A stretch of 64,000 nt of DNA. It comes from Paraburkholderia sabiae (GTDB lineage: Bacteria; Pseudomonadota; Gammaproteobacteria; Burkholderiales; Burkholderiaceae). The translations under genes and the position numbers were made by a program. Shown piece after piece: positions 17,905 to 26,796 of the stretch. Positions within the stretch are counted from its first letter, which is position 1, and every line of letters begins with the position of its first letter. The stretch spans positions 1,426,001-1,490,000 of the forward strand of contig NZ_CP125296.1 of the NCBI RefSeq assembly GCF_030412785.1, in the 5' to 3' direction. The notes beneath the pieces were generated by a model, which saw nothing but the letters and a program-made list of their open reading frames with translations, did no database searches and was not told the origin of the DNA.

Positions 17905-18477
17905 ATGGTCATCATGTTCCCTTTTCAGCTTTGCGCGATTACCGCCATTGGCTCGCTATGCGCTGGCGGCGCACGAAAACCCGCCGCTGGAGCGGCGGTA
18001 CTGGCCTGTGTTGCGCTGATGTTGCCCGTCGCAGCGAAGGCGGGAGATCCCTCCCCATCGGCCCTCTTGCCTACAGACGTTAAGCCCTTCGCTGTCACAA
18101 CGGCCACGGGCGTACAGATATACAGCTGCGAATTCGACAGCAGCCGTCATCTTGGCTGGGTGTTCCAGCATCCGAAAGCCACGCTCTACGATGCAGCGGG
18201 TCGAGCGTCCATTCAGCATGATGCCGGCCCGTCCTGGGAAGCCGTCGATGGCAGCCGGATTGTTGGGCGTGTGCTTGCCCAGGCACCGAGTACCAATCCG
18301 AACAGCATTCCGCAACTGCTACTCGAAACTCACGCTACGGCTCAAGGCAGCCTTTCTGCCGTGCGTTTCGTGCAACGACTCGACACCGCAGGCGGCACCG
18401 CTCCCGCCGAACCTTGCGTCGAAGAACATCAAACCGGTAGCTCCCCTTACTTCGCGCGCTATGTATTCTTCAAGTAG
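17905..18477 (+). CDS. DUF3455-family exported protein
   Basis: A 190-residue protein with an N-terminal hydrophobic stretch (AAGAAVLACVALMLPVAAKA) that serves as a signal peptide with probable cleavage after AKA. The mature part matches DUF3455: VTTATGVQIYSCEF, LGWVFQHPKATLYDAAGR, HDAGPSWEAVDGSRIVGRVL and a C-terminal ending PYFARYVFFK. These are small secreted or periplasmic proteins of unknown role, found in Burkholderia and in some fungi. It stands alone, and a hairpin lies after it. The start within the first few codons is uncertain (ATG at 17905 or 17914). Confidence 0.8.
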   Translation: MVIMFPFQLCAITAIGSLCAGGARKPAAGAAVLACVALMLPVAAKAGDPSPSALLPTDVKPFAVTTATGVQIYSCEFDSSRHLGWVFQHPKATLYDAAGRASIQHDAGPSWEAVDGSRIVGRVLAQAPSTNPNSIPQLLLETHATAQGSLSAVRFVQRLDTAGGTAPAEPCVEEHQTGSSPYFARYVFFK

Positions 18478-18490
18478 CGATTTGATATAA

Positions 18491-18515
18491 AACCCGATGC
18501 GACTCTCATCGGGTT
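18491..18515 (-). terminator. Hairpin between convergent genes
   Basis: AACCCGATG and CATCGGGTT pair over 9 bp with a 7-base loop. On the minus strand it continues TTTTAT, so it best suits the gene ending at 18738, 223 bp away; on the plus strand it lies 14 bp after the DUF3455 stop but has no T run. It may work in both directions. Confidence 0.6.
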
Positions 18516-18737
18516 CGATGGACGCAAACCCGAGGAGCCAGACCGCCCACGGCCGAAAGCTGTGTGCACAGATCGGCCGCGTACTGGTTGATGTCGGCGC
18601 CTGGCATGGATGACACACGCGCCAGCCGGAACGGCGATGTGCTCGCTTGTTGCCAACGCCCGCAGCATCGATCGCTCCCCGCCTCCCAAAGACATCCTCT
18701 CGTCGGCAGTTGCGTGTCGCACACTGTCGAATGTTGA

Positions 18738-19724
18738 TCAGTATCCTGACTGCTTCACAGCCTGGGCCGAATCAATGTTCGAGCGTTTAGCAAGTATCCT
18801 GGCTTCCTTGCTGCTCGAATCGATTGAGAGTGCGTTGCTGGCATACTGCCCGACACACTGACGAAGGTCCTCCCCGCTACAACTGTGTGCTGCCTTCAAT
18901 GCCGCATCACGAGCCCTTTCCCGCGAAACCAGATCCTGCTTCAGCAGGAGTGCATCGCGATTGTCCGGCTGCAGCGAAAGCGCCCAATAGACTCCCGATC
19001 GGGCTGTATGCAAGTCATTTCTGTCGAGACCATCGTGCGCTCGCGCAAGCGCGAGTGACATCAGTCTGTGAGGTTTGTCTCCAGATCCCTTGTCACTCAA
19101 CGTCGAGCTCTGTGATGGAACTTCTCCATTCTCCGAATCGGAGAACGATGACTGTGCCGGTCGCGGCACTACAGTGGAAGCAGTCGAAGCAGGTATCGCT
19201 GGCGAAGCGACAATCGCGGGCGCGACATCGGCTGTCATTGTCGTGCTTCGCCCAGGAGGGGTCGATGGACTCATATCGTTCGACCTGACGATACCCTGCA
19301 CGGTACTCGATTTCGCGCGTTGTTCGCGTACGTCAGAATCGTCAGTCCGCCGCAAAAGTAACGCTCCTCCGACCAGGAGGACAATCGCGAGTGACATCAG
19401 CGTCGCGCCCCTCTTGAAGCCCCGACCGTCGGTGCCACCGGGCGATGACGAAAGCACGTCGCGATATCGTTGGCTGACACCCGCCGACAGGAAAGACAGT
19501 GTCTGCCGCCACGGCCATAGCCGCTCGTGACGCGAAGCTTTGGCACGCCCGTTCACTGCGCCCGACGGTGCGACGTCGGCTTTCACTGTCGCCGCGCGAC
19601 CACCGAATGCAAGCCGTGCAGGCGATCCGCAGTGGGGACAAAAAGAAACCGACCCTGACACGCTGCCGCCGCAACGCGCACAAGTTGCAGAAAAAATCGG
19701 GCCACGAGCGGCTTGATCGCTCAC
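18738..19724 (-). CDS. Zinc-ribbon single-pass membrane protein, unknown function
   Basis: A 328-residue protein I do not recognise as a named family. Residues about 15-36 hold two CxxC pairs (CARCGGS...CPHCGS), a zinc ribbon. A basic linker leads to one membrane helix near residue 110 (LMSLAIVLLVGGALLL). A Ser/Thr/Pro-rich stretch of about 90 residues follows, and the C-terminal 110 residues are helical (LMSLALARAHDGLDRNDLHT, YWALSLQPDNRDALLLKQDL), reminiscent of a TPR-like repeat. The layout, with a cytosolic zinc ribbon and an extracytoplasmic helical domain, resembles small envelope-stress or secretion-associated proteins. It ends facing the DUF3455 gene. Confidence 0.65.
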   Translation of the reverse strand: MSDQAARGPIFSATCARCGGSVSGSVSFCPHCGSPARLAFGGRAATVKADVAPSGAVNGRAKASRHERLWPWRQTLSFLSAGVSQRYRDVLSSSPGGTDGRGFKRGATLMSLAIVLLVGGALLLRRTDDSDVREQRAKSSTVQGIVRSNDMSPSTPPGRSTTMTADVAPAIVASPAIPASTASTVVPRPAQSSFSDSENGEVPSQSSTLSDKGSGDKPHRLMSLALARAHDGLDRNDLHTARSGVYWALSLQPDNRDALLLKQDLVSRERARDAALKAAHSCSGEDLRQCVGQYASNALSIDSSSKEARILAKRSNIDSAQAVKQSGY

Positions 19725-20196
19725 TGTTAAGCTCCTGCTCTAGGGACGTAATATGTCAGACCTGAAAAATGTGCGGAATGTGATGGGCACAGGTAATCGC
19801 TTCCTGGATGACGCAAACGAAGCGCTGGTTCAATATCAAGCAGCGCGAGCCCATCGTCAACCCCGCATCGTATATTCACATCGTCGGATATCGGCCCTCA
19901 TCCACCAATTTGCGCACCACACGGGACGATCAACAACACGCAGCGAATCACCTGCGTGAGATTTTCCCAACTCATTTAGTTAGGATATCAATATATATTT
20001 TCGTCAGCTGTCAGGCCAATTGGCGATTAACGGTGCAGAAAGTGCAGGCGAAGAAGAAACGCTTTGGAAAGGATCTCCTCACGATGGCCCTGCTTGCCGG
20101 ATTCCCGGTATGGGGCGCGCGAGATCCATTGCCGCTAAACAGCAACGCAACTGGTCAAGTTCGATCTTGACGCAGCGGTTATCCGACAGGGGACCT
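19725..20196. other. Gene-free region
   Basis: 472 bp between the start of the zinc-ribbon gene and the end of the diguanylate cyclase. Around 19975-20000 it is AT-rich (a TATATAT tract). Short open frames here have no recognisable residues or ribosome sites. I see no RNA gene. Confidence 0.4.
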
Positions 20197-21360
20197 TCAT
20201 GCAACGCTTATCGCATCGGTGCTTGCCACTTCGACTCGTGCTTTCCCGTTGCGTTTCGCTCGATACAATGCCACGTCCGCTCGACTCATCAAATCGCCCA
20301 GCGTATCGTCAGGCTCGCACTCGTCGATACCCGCACTGAAGGTGCAGCGAGGCCGATGTTCTCCAGTTGAACTGACGCAGCCTGACGACAGAATGGAGTT
20401 GATAAGCGCGGCTGCGTGCTGGCTTTCGGTGCGCGGAAAGAAAATTGCAAACTCTTCGCCGCCGAGCCTTCCGAAAAGATCCATAGGTCGCAGGCGCAGC
20501 GATACCTCCCTGGCAAAGTCCTGAAGCACCCGATCACCGGCTGGGTGCCCAAACCGGTCGTTAATGGACTTGAAGTCATCGAGGTCGATGATGGCAACCG
20601 AGAGCCTCGAACGGGAAGCGCGCGCTTCCTTCAAAAGCTGCTCGGCGCGTAGCAGGAGCTCACGCCTTGCCGTCAGGCCGGTCAGTTCGTCAACGGCTGC
20701 AAGACGCTGTGCATGGTCGACGAGCCTGTCGTTCGCCAGCATGACGAGGCCGATCGACAGCAGAAGCAGCGAAAGAATGCCTGCGGAAATGAAGGCTATA
20801 TTCCACGCTGTCGGTTCCAGAGCCCTGGCGTTTGGATTTGCAAAGAATATGCACTCGACTGCTCTCGATACATACAACACGGTTCCCGCAGCCGCCGCCA
20901 GAATGACGAGCCAGTGACCGTACCGACGCTGACGCAAACCGCGGGAATTCCAGATGGTCCAGCCAATGGCTATTCTCGTATAGGCGAGCACGACTGACAT
21001 CACTGCCGCCCTCGCGTTCTCGTCGGGTGCGATGATGGTCCAGTAAAGTATGGCGGCCGCGGTCACCACCAGGCCCAGGCACTCAATTTTTCTTCCCGAT
21101 GGGTGCCCGGCGAAGCGACGACACCCGTGCAAGATGAGCACCGCCGCGGCGAGTACGCAGAAGCACGCAGTAAGGATGATCGGCGGGGTGTAGTTGCCGC
21201 GTCTCGAAACCAGTACACCGAATGCGACAAGAAGCAGGCAGTGAGCGGTGAGCCATCGGTCAAGACCCGCAATGCGATGACGCGCGAGGCTGGCAAGCAC
21301 GGCCGCGCTTGCGATGCATGACACCATTGCCACGAGAAGCAGGACGTCAGTGGTGGACAT
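20197..21360 (-). CDS. Membrane diguanylate cyclase (GGEEF)
   Basis: A 387-residue protein. The first 215 residues are six or so membrane helices (VLLLVAMVSCIASAAVLASL, LLLVAFGVLV, ILTACFCVLAAAVLIL and others) with no named sensor domain. A GGDEF domain follows: VDELTGLTARRELL, IIDLDDFKSINDRFGHPAGD, and the active loop GGEEF at 300-304. An RPMD inhibitory-site motif sits exactly five residues before GGEEF, so product feedback by c-di-GMP is likely. One oddity is GLTARRE, where the family usually has N in GLxNRR. Start ATG 21360 is the first codon that opens directly into a membrane helix; upstream codons read through unrelated sequence. Confidence 0.88.
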   Translation of the reverse strand: MSTTDVLLLVAMVSCIASAAVLASLARHRIAGLDRWLTAHCLLLVAFGVLVSRRGNYTPPIILTACFCVLAAAVLILHGCRRFAGHPSGRKIECLGLVVTAAAILYWTIIAPDENARAAVMSVVLAYTRIAIGWTIWNSRGLRQRRYGHWLVILAAAAGTVLYVSRAVECIFFANPNARALEPTAWNIAFISAGILSLLLLSIGLVMLANDRLVDHAQRLAAVDELTGLTARRELLLRAEQLLKEARASRSRLSVAIIDLDDFKSINDRFGHPAGDRVLQDFAREVSLRLRPMDLFGRLGGEEFAIFFPRTESQHAAALINSILSSGCVSSTGEHRPRCTFSAGIDECEPDDTLGDLMSRADVALYRAKRNGKARVEVASTDAISVA

Positions 21361-21418
21361 TGTTTGCGTTACGTTATTACGCTTGAGAATCAGAAACCCC
21401 GCACCTGACGAATCGTCG

Positions 21419-22549
21419 TCAGAAGCTATGTCGCAAGCCCGCCATGAGTCCGAGCTGATTGGAGCCGCCCGCCGAACTCGTGCCGTTGACGCCTTGTAGC
21501 TGCGCCCCGATGAGGCCACCGCTATACATCGAATAATCGGCTTCGAGATAGACGTCTGTGCGACGCGAGATGCCATAGTCAGCGACGAGCTGGAACTGGG
21601 TGGCGTTTCCGTTCCCGCTTGCATTTTTACCTGTCTGGAGCGTTCGCCAGACGTTGGCTGACAGGTGCGTCCAGGTTCCGACCAGTTGCGTAATGCCGCC
21701 GAAGAACATCTCGCGCGACGAGAACTGCGTGAAGCCCAGCGCTGTCAGCTGGGCCGGCGTGAAGGGGCCGTTTGGCGCATTACCCACATACGCGCGATCT
21801 TCACGGTTCACGATCCAGCCCGCACTCATCGTCGTATCGCCAAACGTATAAGCGCCTCCTGCCGTCCACGTCTTGAAGTGCGCCGAGGTGTTCACCGCGT
21901 CCCGCGTGTCGAGATAGCCGGCAGCCATACGCAGCGGCCAGCCAGGAAGGTACGTGAGCGATGCGCCAATCTGGCTGCCCGCCCCGAATGCCCCCGCCAC
22001 TCCGCCGAACACGTACGAAAGCTCCAGCGTCACATCCTGCCAGCGCGCTGCGTACTTGGCCATGTTGCTTGTCCAGGCGCCCTGCGCCATGCCGAACTCC
22101 GGACGGAACGTGTAGACGGTCGGCAGCCATGCGTTGCTGACATAGGTTCGCACAACAGCGTCCGATAGCGGATTGAGCTGCCGTCCCAGCGTCAGGCGCC
22201 CGAACGTCGACGACCTGAGGCCGACAAACGCCGTGTTGAAGAACGGATAGGCCGGATCGTTCGCGCCGCTGTTTGCGAAGAAGCGATCCTCCAGCTGGAA
22301 CACGACGCTGTTACCCCCGCCGAGGTCTTCCGAACCGAGCAAACCCCACTGGCTCTCGCTCAGGCCACCGTTTGAAAGCTGCGTGCGGTCATTGCCGGCC
22401 TTATCCGCGTGCGTCGTGTAGCGCACCGCCGTGTCGACCAGTCCATACAGTGTCACGGATGACTGAGCCTGCACGGTTGCACTGTGCAGCGCGAGGCCGG
22501 CGAGAAGCACCGCCGGCGATAACGGTGCGCGCCTGATACCAGATTTCAT
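21419..22549 (-). CDS. Outer-membrane general porin (Burkholderia type)
   Basis: A 376-residue porin. The ATG at 22549 has GGGGA at good spacing and starts a signal peptide ending ATVQAQ. The mature protein begins QSSVTLYGLVDTAVRYTTHA, the standard N-terminus of Gram-negative porins of beta-proteobacteria (OmpC/Omp38 type), and ends LGLMAGLRHSF with the C-terminal phenylalanine needed for BAM insertion. SQWGLLGSEDLGGGNSVVFQ and FVGLRSSTFGRLTLGRQ are family landmarks. It forms a trimeric beta-barrel for small hydrophilic solutes. It lies 58 bp upstream of the cyclase on the same strand, so the two may share a transcript. Confidence 0.93.
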   Translation of the reverse strand: MKSGIRRAPLSPAVLLAGLALHSATVQAQSSVTLYGLVDTAVRYTTHADKAGNDRTQLSNGGLSESQWGLLGSEDLGGGNSVVFQLEDRFFANSGANDPAYPFFNTAFVGLRSSTFGRLTLGRQLNPLSDAVVRTYVSNAWLPTVYTFRPEFGMAQGAWTSNMAKYAARWQDVTLELSYVFGGVAGAFGAGSQIGASLTYLPGWPLRMAAGYLDTRDAVNTSAHFKTWTAGGAYTFGDTTMSAGWIVNREDRAYVGNAPNGPFTPAQLTALGFTQFSSREMFFGGITQLVGTWTHLSANVWRTLQTGKNASGNGNATQFQLVADYGISRRTDVYLEADYSMYSGGLIGAQLQGVNGTSSAGGSNQLGLMAGLRHSF

Positions 22550-22923
22550 TGTTTCCCCGTATTGAGAAGCGAAATACCGTCTTTTGCGGTTAATCAAGCC
22601 GGACCCGGAATCTATGCGTGTCACGTAGCCCGTCAGGCAAAGGGTGCAGACTACCAGCAATGCAGCCGTAAAGACTGGAAATGTTGCGGCGAGTGAACCC
22701 GGCGCAACGTGCGGCATTCACTCCGCTATTGGGAGCCGCTGCTGGAATTCGCGTGCAGTATTTGCCCGACATTGCCAATTTGCGTTCTGGACTTCACGCT
22801 CCAATTTTCGACCGTATCCATATCGCCCATTTAGGTTCATGAGAATCTAGTTCGTCGCGTTCAAAGCGATTTTGCGACTTCGAACGCGACGCACTTTTTT
22901 CTCAATCACTAATGGGGTTAGAA
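22550..22923. other. Gene-free divergent region between porin and N-acyl synthase
   Basis: 374 bp without a believable gene. It holds the promoters of both neighbours and the hairpin at 22853-22897. Confidence 0.4.
22853..22897 (+). promoter_or_regulatory. Leader hairpin with T run before the N-acyl synthase gene
   Basis: CGTCGCGTTC (22853-22862) pairs perfectly with GAACGCGACG (22882-22891) around 19 bases that can partly pair themselves (AAGCG/CGACTT). The second arm is followed by CAC and six T. The arrangement is terminator-like on the plus strand, but the gene to its left is on the other strand and starts at 22549. It therefore lies in the leader of the gene at 22924 and could be an attenuator. 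Confidence 0.45.
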
Positions 22924-23718
22924 ATGGACCGCATCGATTCAGTCCTTTTGACGCAAAATACGGGGTACACGTCGCTCGGAGAGGCCCTCTCACAAAGCGC
23001 CGTCAAGAAAACGGAGAGACTGCCGTTTACGATTAAGGTGGTAAGCAATCCGGCGGAGCTCGACCAGGCGGTCGAGATGCGCCGCGCCGCCTACGGACGA
23101 CACCTGCCGGAGTTCGCCGAAACCATGGGCGTCGAGGCGCTTGACTCCTCGCCCGGCACGGTCGTGCTACTCGCGCAGTCGCGGCTGGATGGTGGCCCGC
23201 TCGGTACCATGCGGGTGCAGACGAACGCATGTGGGCCGCTTGCCGTCGAGCGATCGGTCAGCCTGCCGGACTGGCTGCGCCTGTCGGGCCTTGCCGAGGC
23301 AACACGGCTCGGCGTCGCACGCGGCGCGATCGGTCGGATGGTGAAGGTGGCGTTGTGCAAGGCCTATTACATGTATTGCGCGCAGAACGGGATCGACTGG
23401 ATGTTGATTACGGCCCGCTCACCGCTCGATCGTGAATATGAAGCGATGCTGTTTGAAGATGTATTCGGACAGAATGAATTTCTGCCGATGACTCACGTGG
23501 GCGGGTTGCCGCATCGGGTGATGGCGAAGCCGGTTGCACTGGTTCGCCAGCGCTGGGCGAAGGTCAACCATCCGTTCCTCGGGTTCTTTTTTGAAACCGA
23601 TCACGTGGACATCGACGTCAGCGTCGCATCGAAGCAGAGCGCAACCGACGCCTTTTGTGATGGCAGCGGACTGCACAGCAACGTCGCAGACCAGCTGCAA
23701 TTGCTGAGCGAAGCGTAA
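22924..23718 (+). CDS. FeeM-like long-chain N-acyl amino acid synthase (GNAT fold)
   Basis: A 264-residue protein. FTIKVVSNPAELDQAVEMRR and AAYGRHLP, followed by GTVVLLAQSRLDGGPLGTMR and an EATRLGV stretch, are the layout of FeeM-type acyltransferases, which resemble autoinducer synthases and join an acyl-ACP to an amino acid such as tyrosine. VKVALCKAYYMYCAQNGIDWM and LPHRVMAKPV complete the fold. ATG 22924 is preferred to 22912 because GGGG lies just before it. It precedes a GGDEF-EAL gene by 125 bp, which suggests that a lipid signal and c-di-GMP are linked here. The acyl donor and amino acid are unknown. Confidence 0.75.
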   Translation: MDRIDSVLLTQNTGYTSLGEALSQSAVKKTERLPFTIKVVSNPAELDQAVEMRRAAYGRHLPEFAETMGVEALDSSPGTVVLLAQSRLDGGPLGTMRVQTNACGPLAVERSVSLPDWLRLSGLAEATRLGVARGAIGRMVKVALCKAYYMYCAQNGIDWMLITARSPLDREYEAMLFEDVFGQNEFLPMTHVGGLPHRVMAKPVALVRQRWAKVNHPFLGFFFETDHVDIDVSVASKQSATDAFCDGSGLHSNVADQLQLLSEA

Positions 23719-23730
23719 GTAAGAATGTCT

Positions 23731-23752
23731 GCCCGCCCTAAGTCGGGCGGGC
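23731..23752 (+). terminator. GC-rich hairpin after the N-acyl synthase gene
   Basis: GCCCGCCC and GGGCGGGC pair perfectly over 8 bp with a 6-base loop, starting 12 bp after the stop codon. There is no T run, so strong intrinsic termination is uncertain; partial read-through into the GGDEF-EAL gene is possible. Confidence 0.5.
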
Positions 23753-23843
23753 CGGAGGTCGGCGGCGTCGGCGCGGTTGCGCTTTCGCCGCCGGCTATCA
23801 CAGGATTGCAGGCAAATTGAATGTCATTGGGGAAGAGCGTCAC

Positions 23844-26789
23844 ATGACAGGCGTTAGAGGGGCGTTTCGGGATCGGCTGACCGGCTGGGCCTTCCACCGG
23901 TTCTCGGTCTTCATTGCGCCGTTTGTGATTGCACTTGGCAGCATCGCCGTCATGCTGTGGGCACCGCGTCAGTTCGATACGACGGGGACCGTCCGGCTCA
24001 GCTTCCCTGTCGTCGCAGATCCGTCTGCGGACCTCTCGCCCGCCAGCGCGCTCGCCCGCCTGCGCGATGCCGAGCCCACTGCGCGTTTCAAGACGCATCT
24101 CGCGGAAACGCCATTCTGGTTCCTGCTCAATGCGCCCGATGTGGCCAGTGAGGGCGCCACCTACATCGACCTGCCGTCGAGGCATGCGCAGACGCTGTCC
24201 TGCTGGCGTGCGGGCCCCGACCTTACCCTGCTTGGCACAGGCGACCGGCTTGGCACGAGCGGTCTGATCAGTTCCAACAAGGCCGGCTTTGTGCTCAGGC
24301 TCGATGAACGCGCTCCCCATGCGCCGATCCTGTGCAAGGGGACGTTCTCGGGACCCGCCTATATCTCGGCATCCGTCACCAGCGAGGAAAAGCTCGAGGT
24401 AACGACGCTCGATTTCCAGCAGAGCGCGTCGCTGATCACGGGCGGCCTGCTGACGCTCGCGATCTTCGTGTTCGTGACGGCCATCATCAACCGCGAATGG
24501 ACGTACGTCATTTTTGCCGCATGGCTTGTCGGCAACCTTCGGCTGAGCGCCAACGCGATGGGCTTCGATACCGAGTGGCTCGGCCGGCTCATCCCGCCTA
24601 ACCATATCGCTTTCCTGCGGGAATTTACGTTCGCTGCCTACTACGTGCTGACCACGACGCTTTTCGTGGAGCTGTTTCGCCGCGAACTGAAAGCGATCGG
24701 CCTGCGCTGGAGCCTGCACGCCGTCCGTTACGGCGGCTGCCTGCTCATGGCCGCCGCATTCGTACTGGATTACCGGCACTTCATCCCGGTGCTGTGGTCG
24801 AGCGCCAGTTTTTGCATATTGGTGTTGACCTATTTCATGGTCCAGCTGGTCATCAAGGGCCGCTCGCGAACCGTGCTCTGGTATGTCGCGTCAATGGGCA
24901 TCGTTCTGATTGCAACGCTCTCAGAAGTGCTCGCCGCGGCGTTCGGGCTCAAGGCACTGGAAGGCACGCTGAGCCCCGTCGTGACGGCGCTGTCGTCGAG
25001 CATGCTGTGCGCATTCGCCATTGCCGAACGGATGCGCGAAGAGCGGGAGCGTCGTCGGCAGATGCAGATCGAATTGCGCAACACGTACGACGTCACCCCG
25101 ATCGGTCTCTTCACGCTGAACTCGGACAACTGTTTCGTTCGCGCGAACCCCGCTCTGCATACGATGCTGGGCCTGCCTCTTGAGCATTACGCCACGCATC
25201 GCTGGGCCGACTATTTCTCTTCGGGCGCCGAGCGCGACATGTATGCGCTGCTCGAGCGCGACGATTCGGCATCGATCGAAATCGACGGTGCGGCCGGCAC
25301 GAGGACGGACGCCCGACGCTATTCGCTGCGGGCGATTCGCGCGAACGGGTTCATCGAAGGCTCGCTGGAGGATGTGACGGACCGCTCGAAAGCGGTGGCG
25401 CGACTGCATTTCCTCGCCGAGCATGATCCCCTCACCGGCCTGCTGAACCGTCTTGGCATCGAGCACGCCATCGAGCGTCAATGTGCCGAGAATGGGCCGT
25501 GGGCACTGGCGTACCTCGATCTCGACCGGTTCAAGGTGTTCAACGACCTGTTCGGACACGGGACAGGCGATGAAATCTTGCGACAGGTTGCCGCGCGCAT
25601 CGTTGAACGGCTCGGCCCCGACGTCGCGATCGGGCGGATCGGCGGTGACGAGTTCGTCTGCGTGCTCTCGAACATGACGATCGACGAAGCCATTGCGCGG
25701 TGTCGCGAAATCGTCGAGGCGTTGAACTCCGCTCCCGTTCCCGTCGACACGCGTGCGTTCCAGGTCAGGGGATCCATCGGCGTGGTCGAATGTGCACAAG
25801 GGGAACGGGTGCGCGATGCCCTCGCGTATGCGGACCGCGCGTGTCGCGCTGCGAAGCGTGGCGGCAGTGCGCGGCTCGTCGCACTGCGCAAGGGCGCACC
25901 GGCATTCGAGGAGCGCACCGCCGAGATCAATCTCATCGAAGCACTCGGCCAAAGCCGTCTGCCTGACGGGTTGTTCCTGGTGATGCAACCGATCATGTCG
26001 ATGCGCGAACCGACGAAGGCACTCGACTTCGAAGTGCTGCTGCGCATGCGCTCGCCGGACGGCGCAGTAGCGACGGCCGGGAAGCTCATCGCGGCTGCGG
26101 AGGACTCCGGCACCATCGTGGAAATCGACCGCTGGGTGCTTTCGACGACGCTTGCGTGGCTCAGCGAGCACCGCGCGTCGCTCGTCAACACCCGCTTCGT
26201 GTGCGTGAACCTGAGCGGTGGCTCGCTCAACGACGAGCACTTCCTCGACGAACTGTTCGCCCTCCTCTCGCGTTATGAGGACGTCGTCCATTACCTGTGC
26301 ATCGAAATTACCGAAAGCGTTGCGCTACACGATCTCGAGCATACGGAACGCTTTATCGCGCGCGTGCACGATATGGGCGCGAAGATCGCGATCGACGATT
26401 TCGGCGCGGGCCACACGTCGTTGCGCTACCTGAAGAAGCTGTCGGCCGATGCGCTCAAGATCGACGGCGAGTTTGTGCGCACGATGTGCAACCATCCGGC
26501 CGACATCGCGATCGTCGAGGCGATCATCAGCCTCGCGCACAATCTCGGCATGCGCAGCATCGCGGAATGGGTGGAAGACCTCGAGACCTTGCGTGCGTTG
26601 AATGAACTCGGCGTCGACTACGTGCAGGGATTCGGGATCGCGAAGCCGCAGGAGACGACGGCCATTCTTGCGGCGTCCTCGGCTGCAAGCTTCGTGACGA
26701 ACGCCGAGATCGTGCACTATCTCCAGGTTGAGCGAGCGCAGCAGCGAGGCGCCGGGCAACCGAGTGTGGAACGGGAAAACGCGGTCTGA
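23844..26789 (+). CDS. Membrane GGDEF-EAL c-di-GMP enzyme with 7TM and PAS domains
   Basis: A 981-residue protein. It has an N-terminal membrane helix, a periplasmic domain of about 170 residues (FWFLLNAPDVASEGATYIDL, CWRAGPDLTLLGTG), then seven membrane helices, the 7TMR-DISM-type layout. A PAS domain starts near residue 410 (NTYDVTPIGLFTLNSDNCFV). GGDEF follows (DPLTGLLNRLG, DLDRFKVFNDLFGHGTGD) with an intact GGDEF at about residue 600 and no RxxD inhibitory site, and then EAL with EVLLR at about residue 730, DDFGAG and KIDGEFV. EVL in place of EAL is an allowed variant. Start ATG 23844 follows GGAAGAG. It ends 7 bp before the convergent MASE1-GGDEF gene. Confidence 0.9.
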   Translation: MTGVRGAFRDRLTGWAFHRFSVFIAPFVIALGSIAVMLWAPRQFDTTGTVRLSFPVVADPSADLSPASALARLRDAEPTARFKTHLAETPFWFLLNAPDVASEGATYIDLPSRHAQTLSCWRAGPDLTLLGTGDRLGTSGLISSNKAGFVLRLDERAPHAPILCKGTFSGPAYISASVTSEEKLEVTTLDFQQSASLITGGLLTLAIFVFVTAIINREWTYVIFAAWLVGNLRLSANAMGFDTEWLGRLIPPNHIAFLREFTFAAYYVLTTTLFVELFRRELKAIGLRWSLHAVRYGGCLLMAAAFVLDYRHFIPVLWSSASFCILVLTYFMVQLVIKGRSRTVLWYVASMGIVLIATLSEVLAAAFGLKALEGTLSPVVTALSSSMLCAFAIAERMREERERRRQMQIELRNTYDVTPIGLFTLNSDNCFVRANPALHTMLGLPLEHYATHRWADYFSSGAERDMYALLERDDSASIEIDGAAGTRTDARRYSLRAIRANGFIEGSLEDVTDRSKAVARLHFLAEHDPLTGLLNRLGIEHAIERQCAENGPWALAYLDLDRFKVFNDLFGHGTGDEILRQVAARIVERLGPDVAIGRIGGDEFVCVLSNMTIDEAIARCREIVEALNSAPVPVDTRAFQVRGSIGVVECAQGERVRDALAYADRACRAAKRGGSARLVALRKGAPAFEERTAEINLIEALGQSRLPDGLFLVMQPIMSMREPTKALDFEVLLRMRSPDGAVATAGKLIAAAEDSGTIVEIDRWVLSTTLAWLSEHRASLVNTRFVCVNLSGGSLNDEHFLDELFALLSRYEDVVHYLCIEITESVALHDLEHTERFIARVHDMGAKIAIDDFGAGHTSLRYLKKLSADALKIDGEFVRTMCNHPADIAIVEAIISLAHNLGMRSIAEWVEDLETLRALNELGVDYVQGFGIAKPQETTAILAASSAASFVTNAEIVHYLQVERAQQRGAGQPSVERENAV

Positions 26790-26796
26790 CGCCGCG

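Noticed and set aside
19753..19959. Small plus-strand gene after the zinc-ribbon gene
   Set aside because: No ribosome site, no family, and it lies in what should be the zinc-ribbon gene promoter.
23601..24779. 392-codon minus-strand frame opposite the N-acyl synthase and GGDEF-EAL genes
   Set aside because: Spans the gap between two well-supported genes, low-complexity shadow composition.
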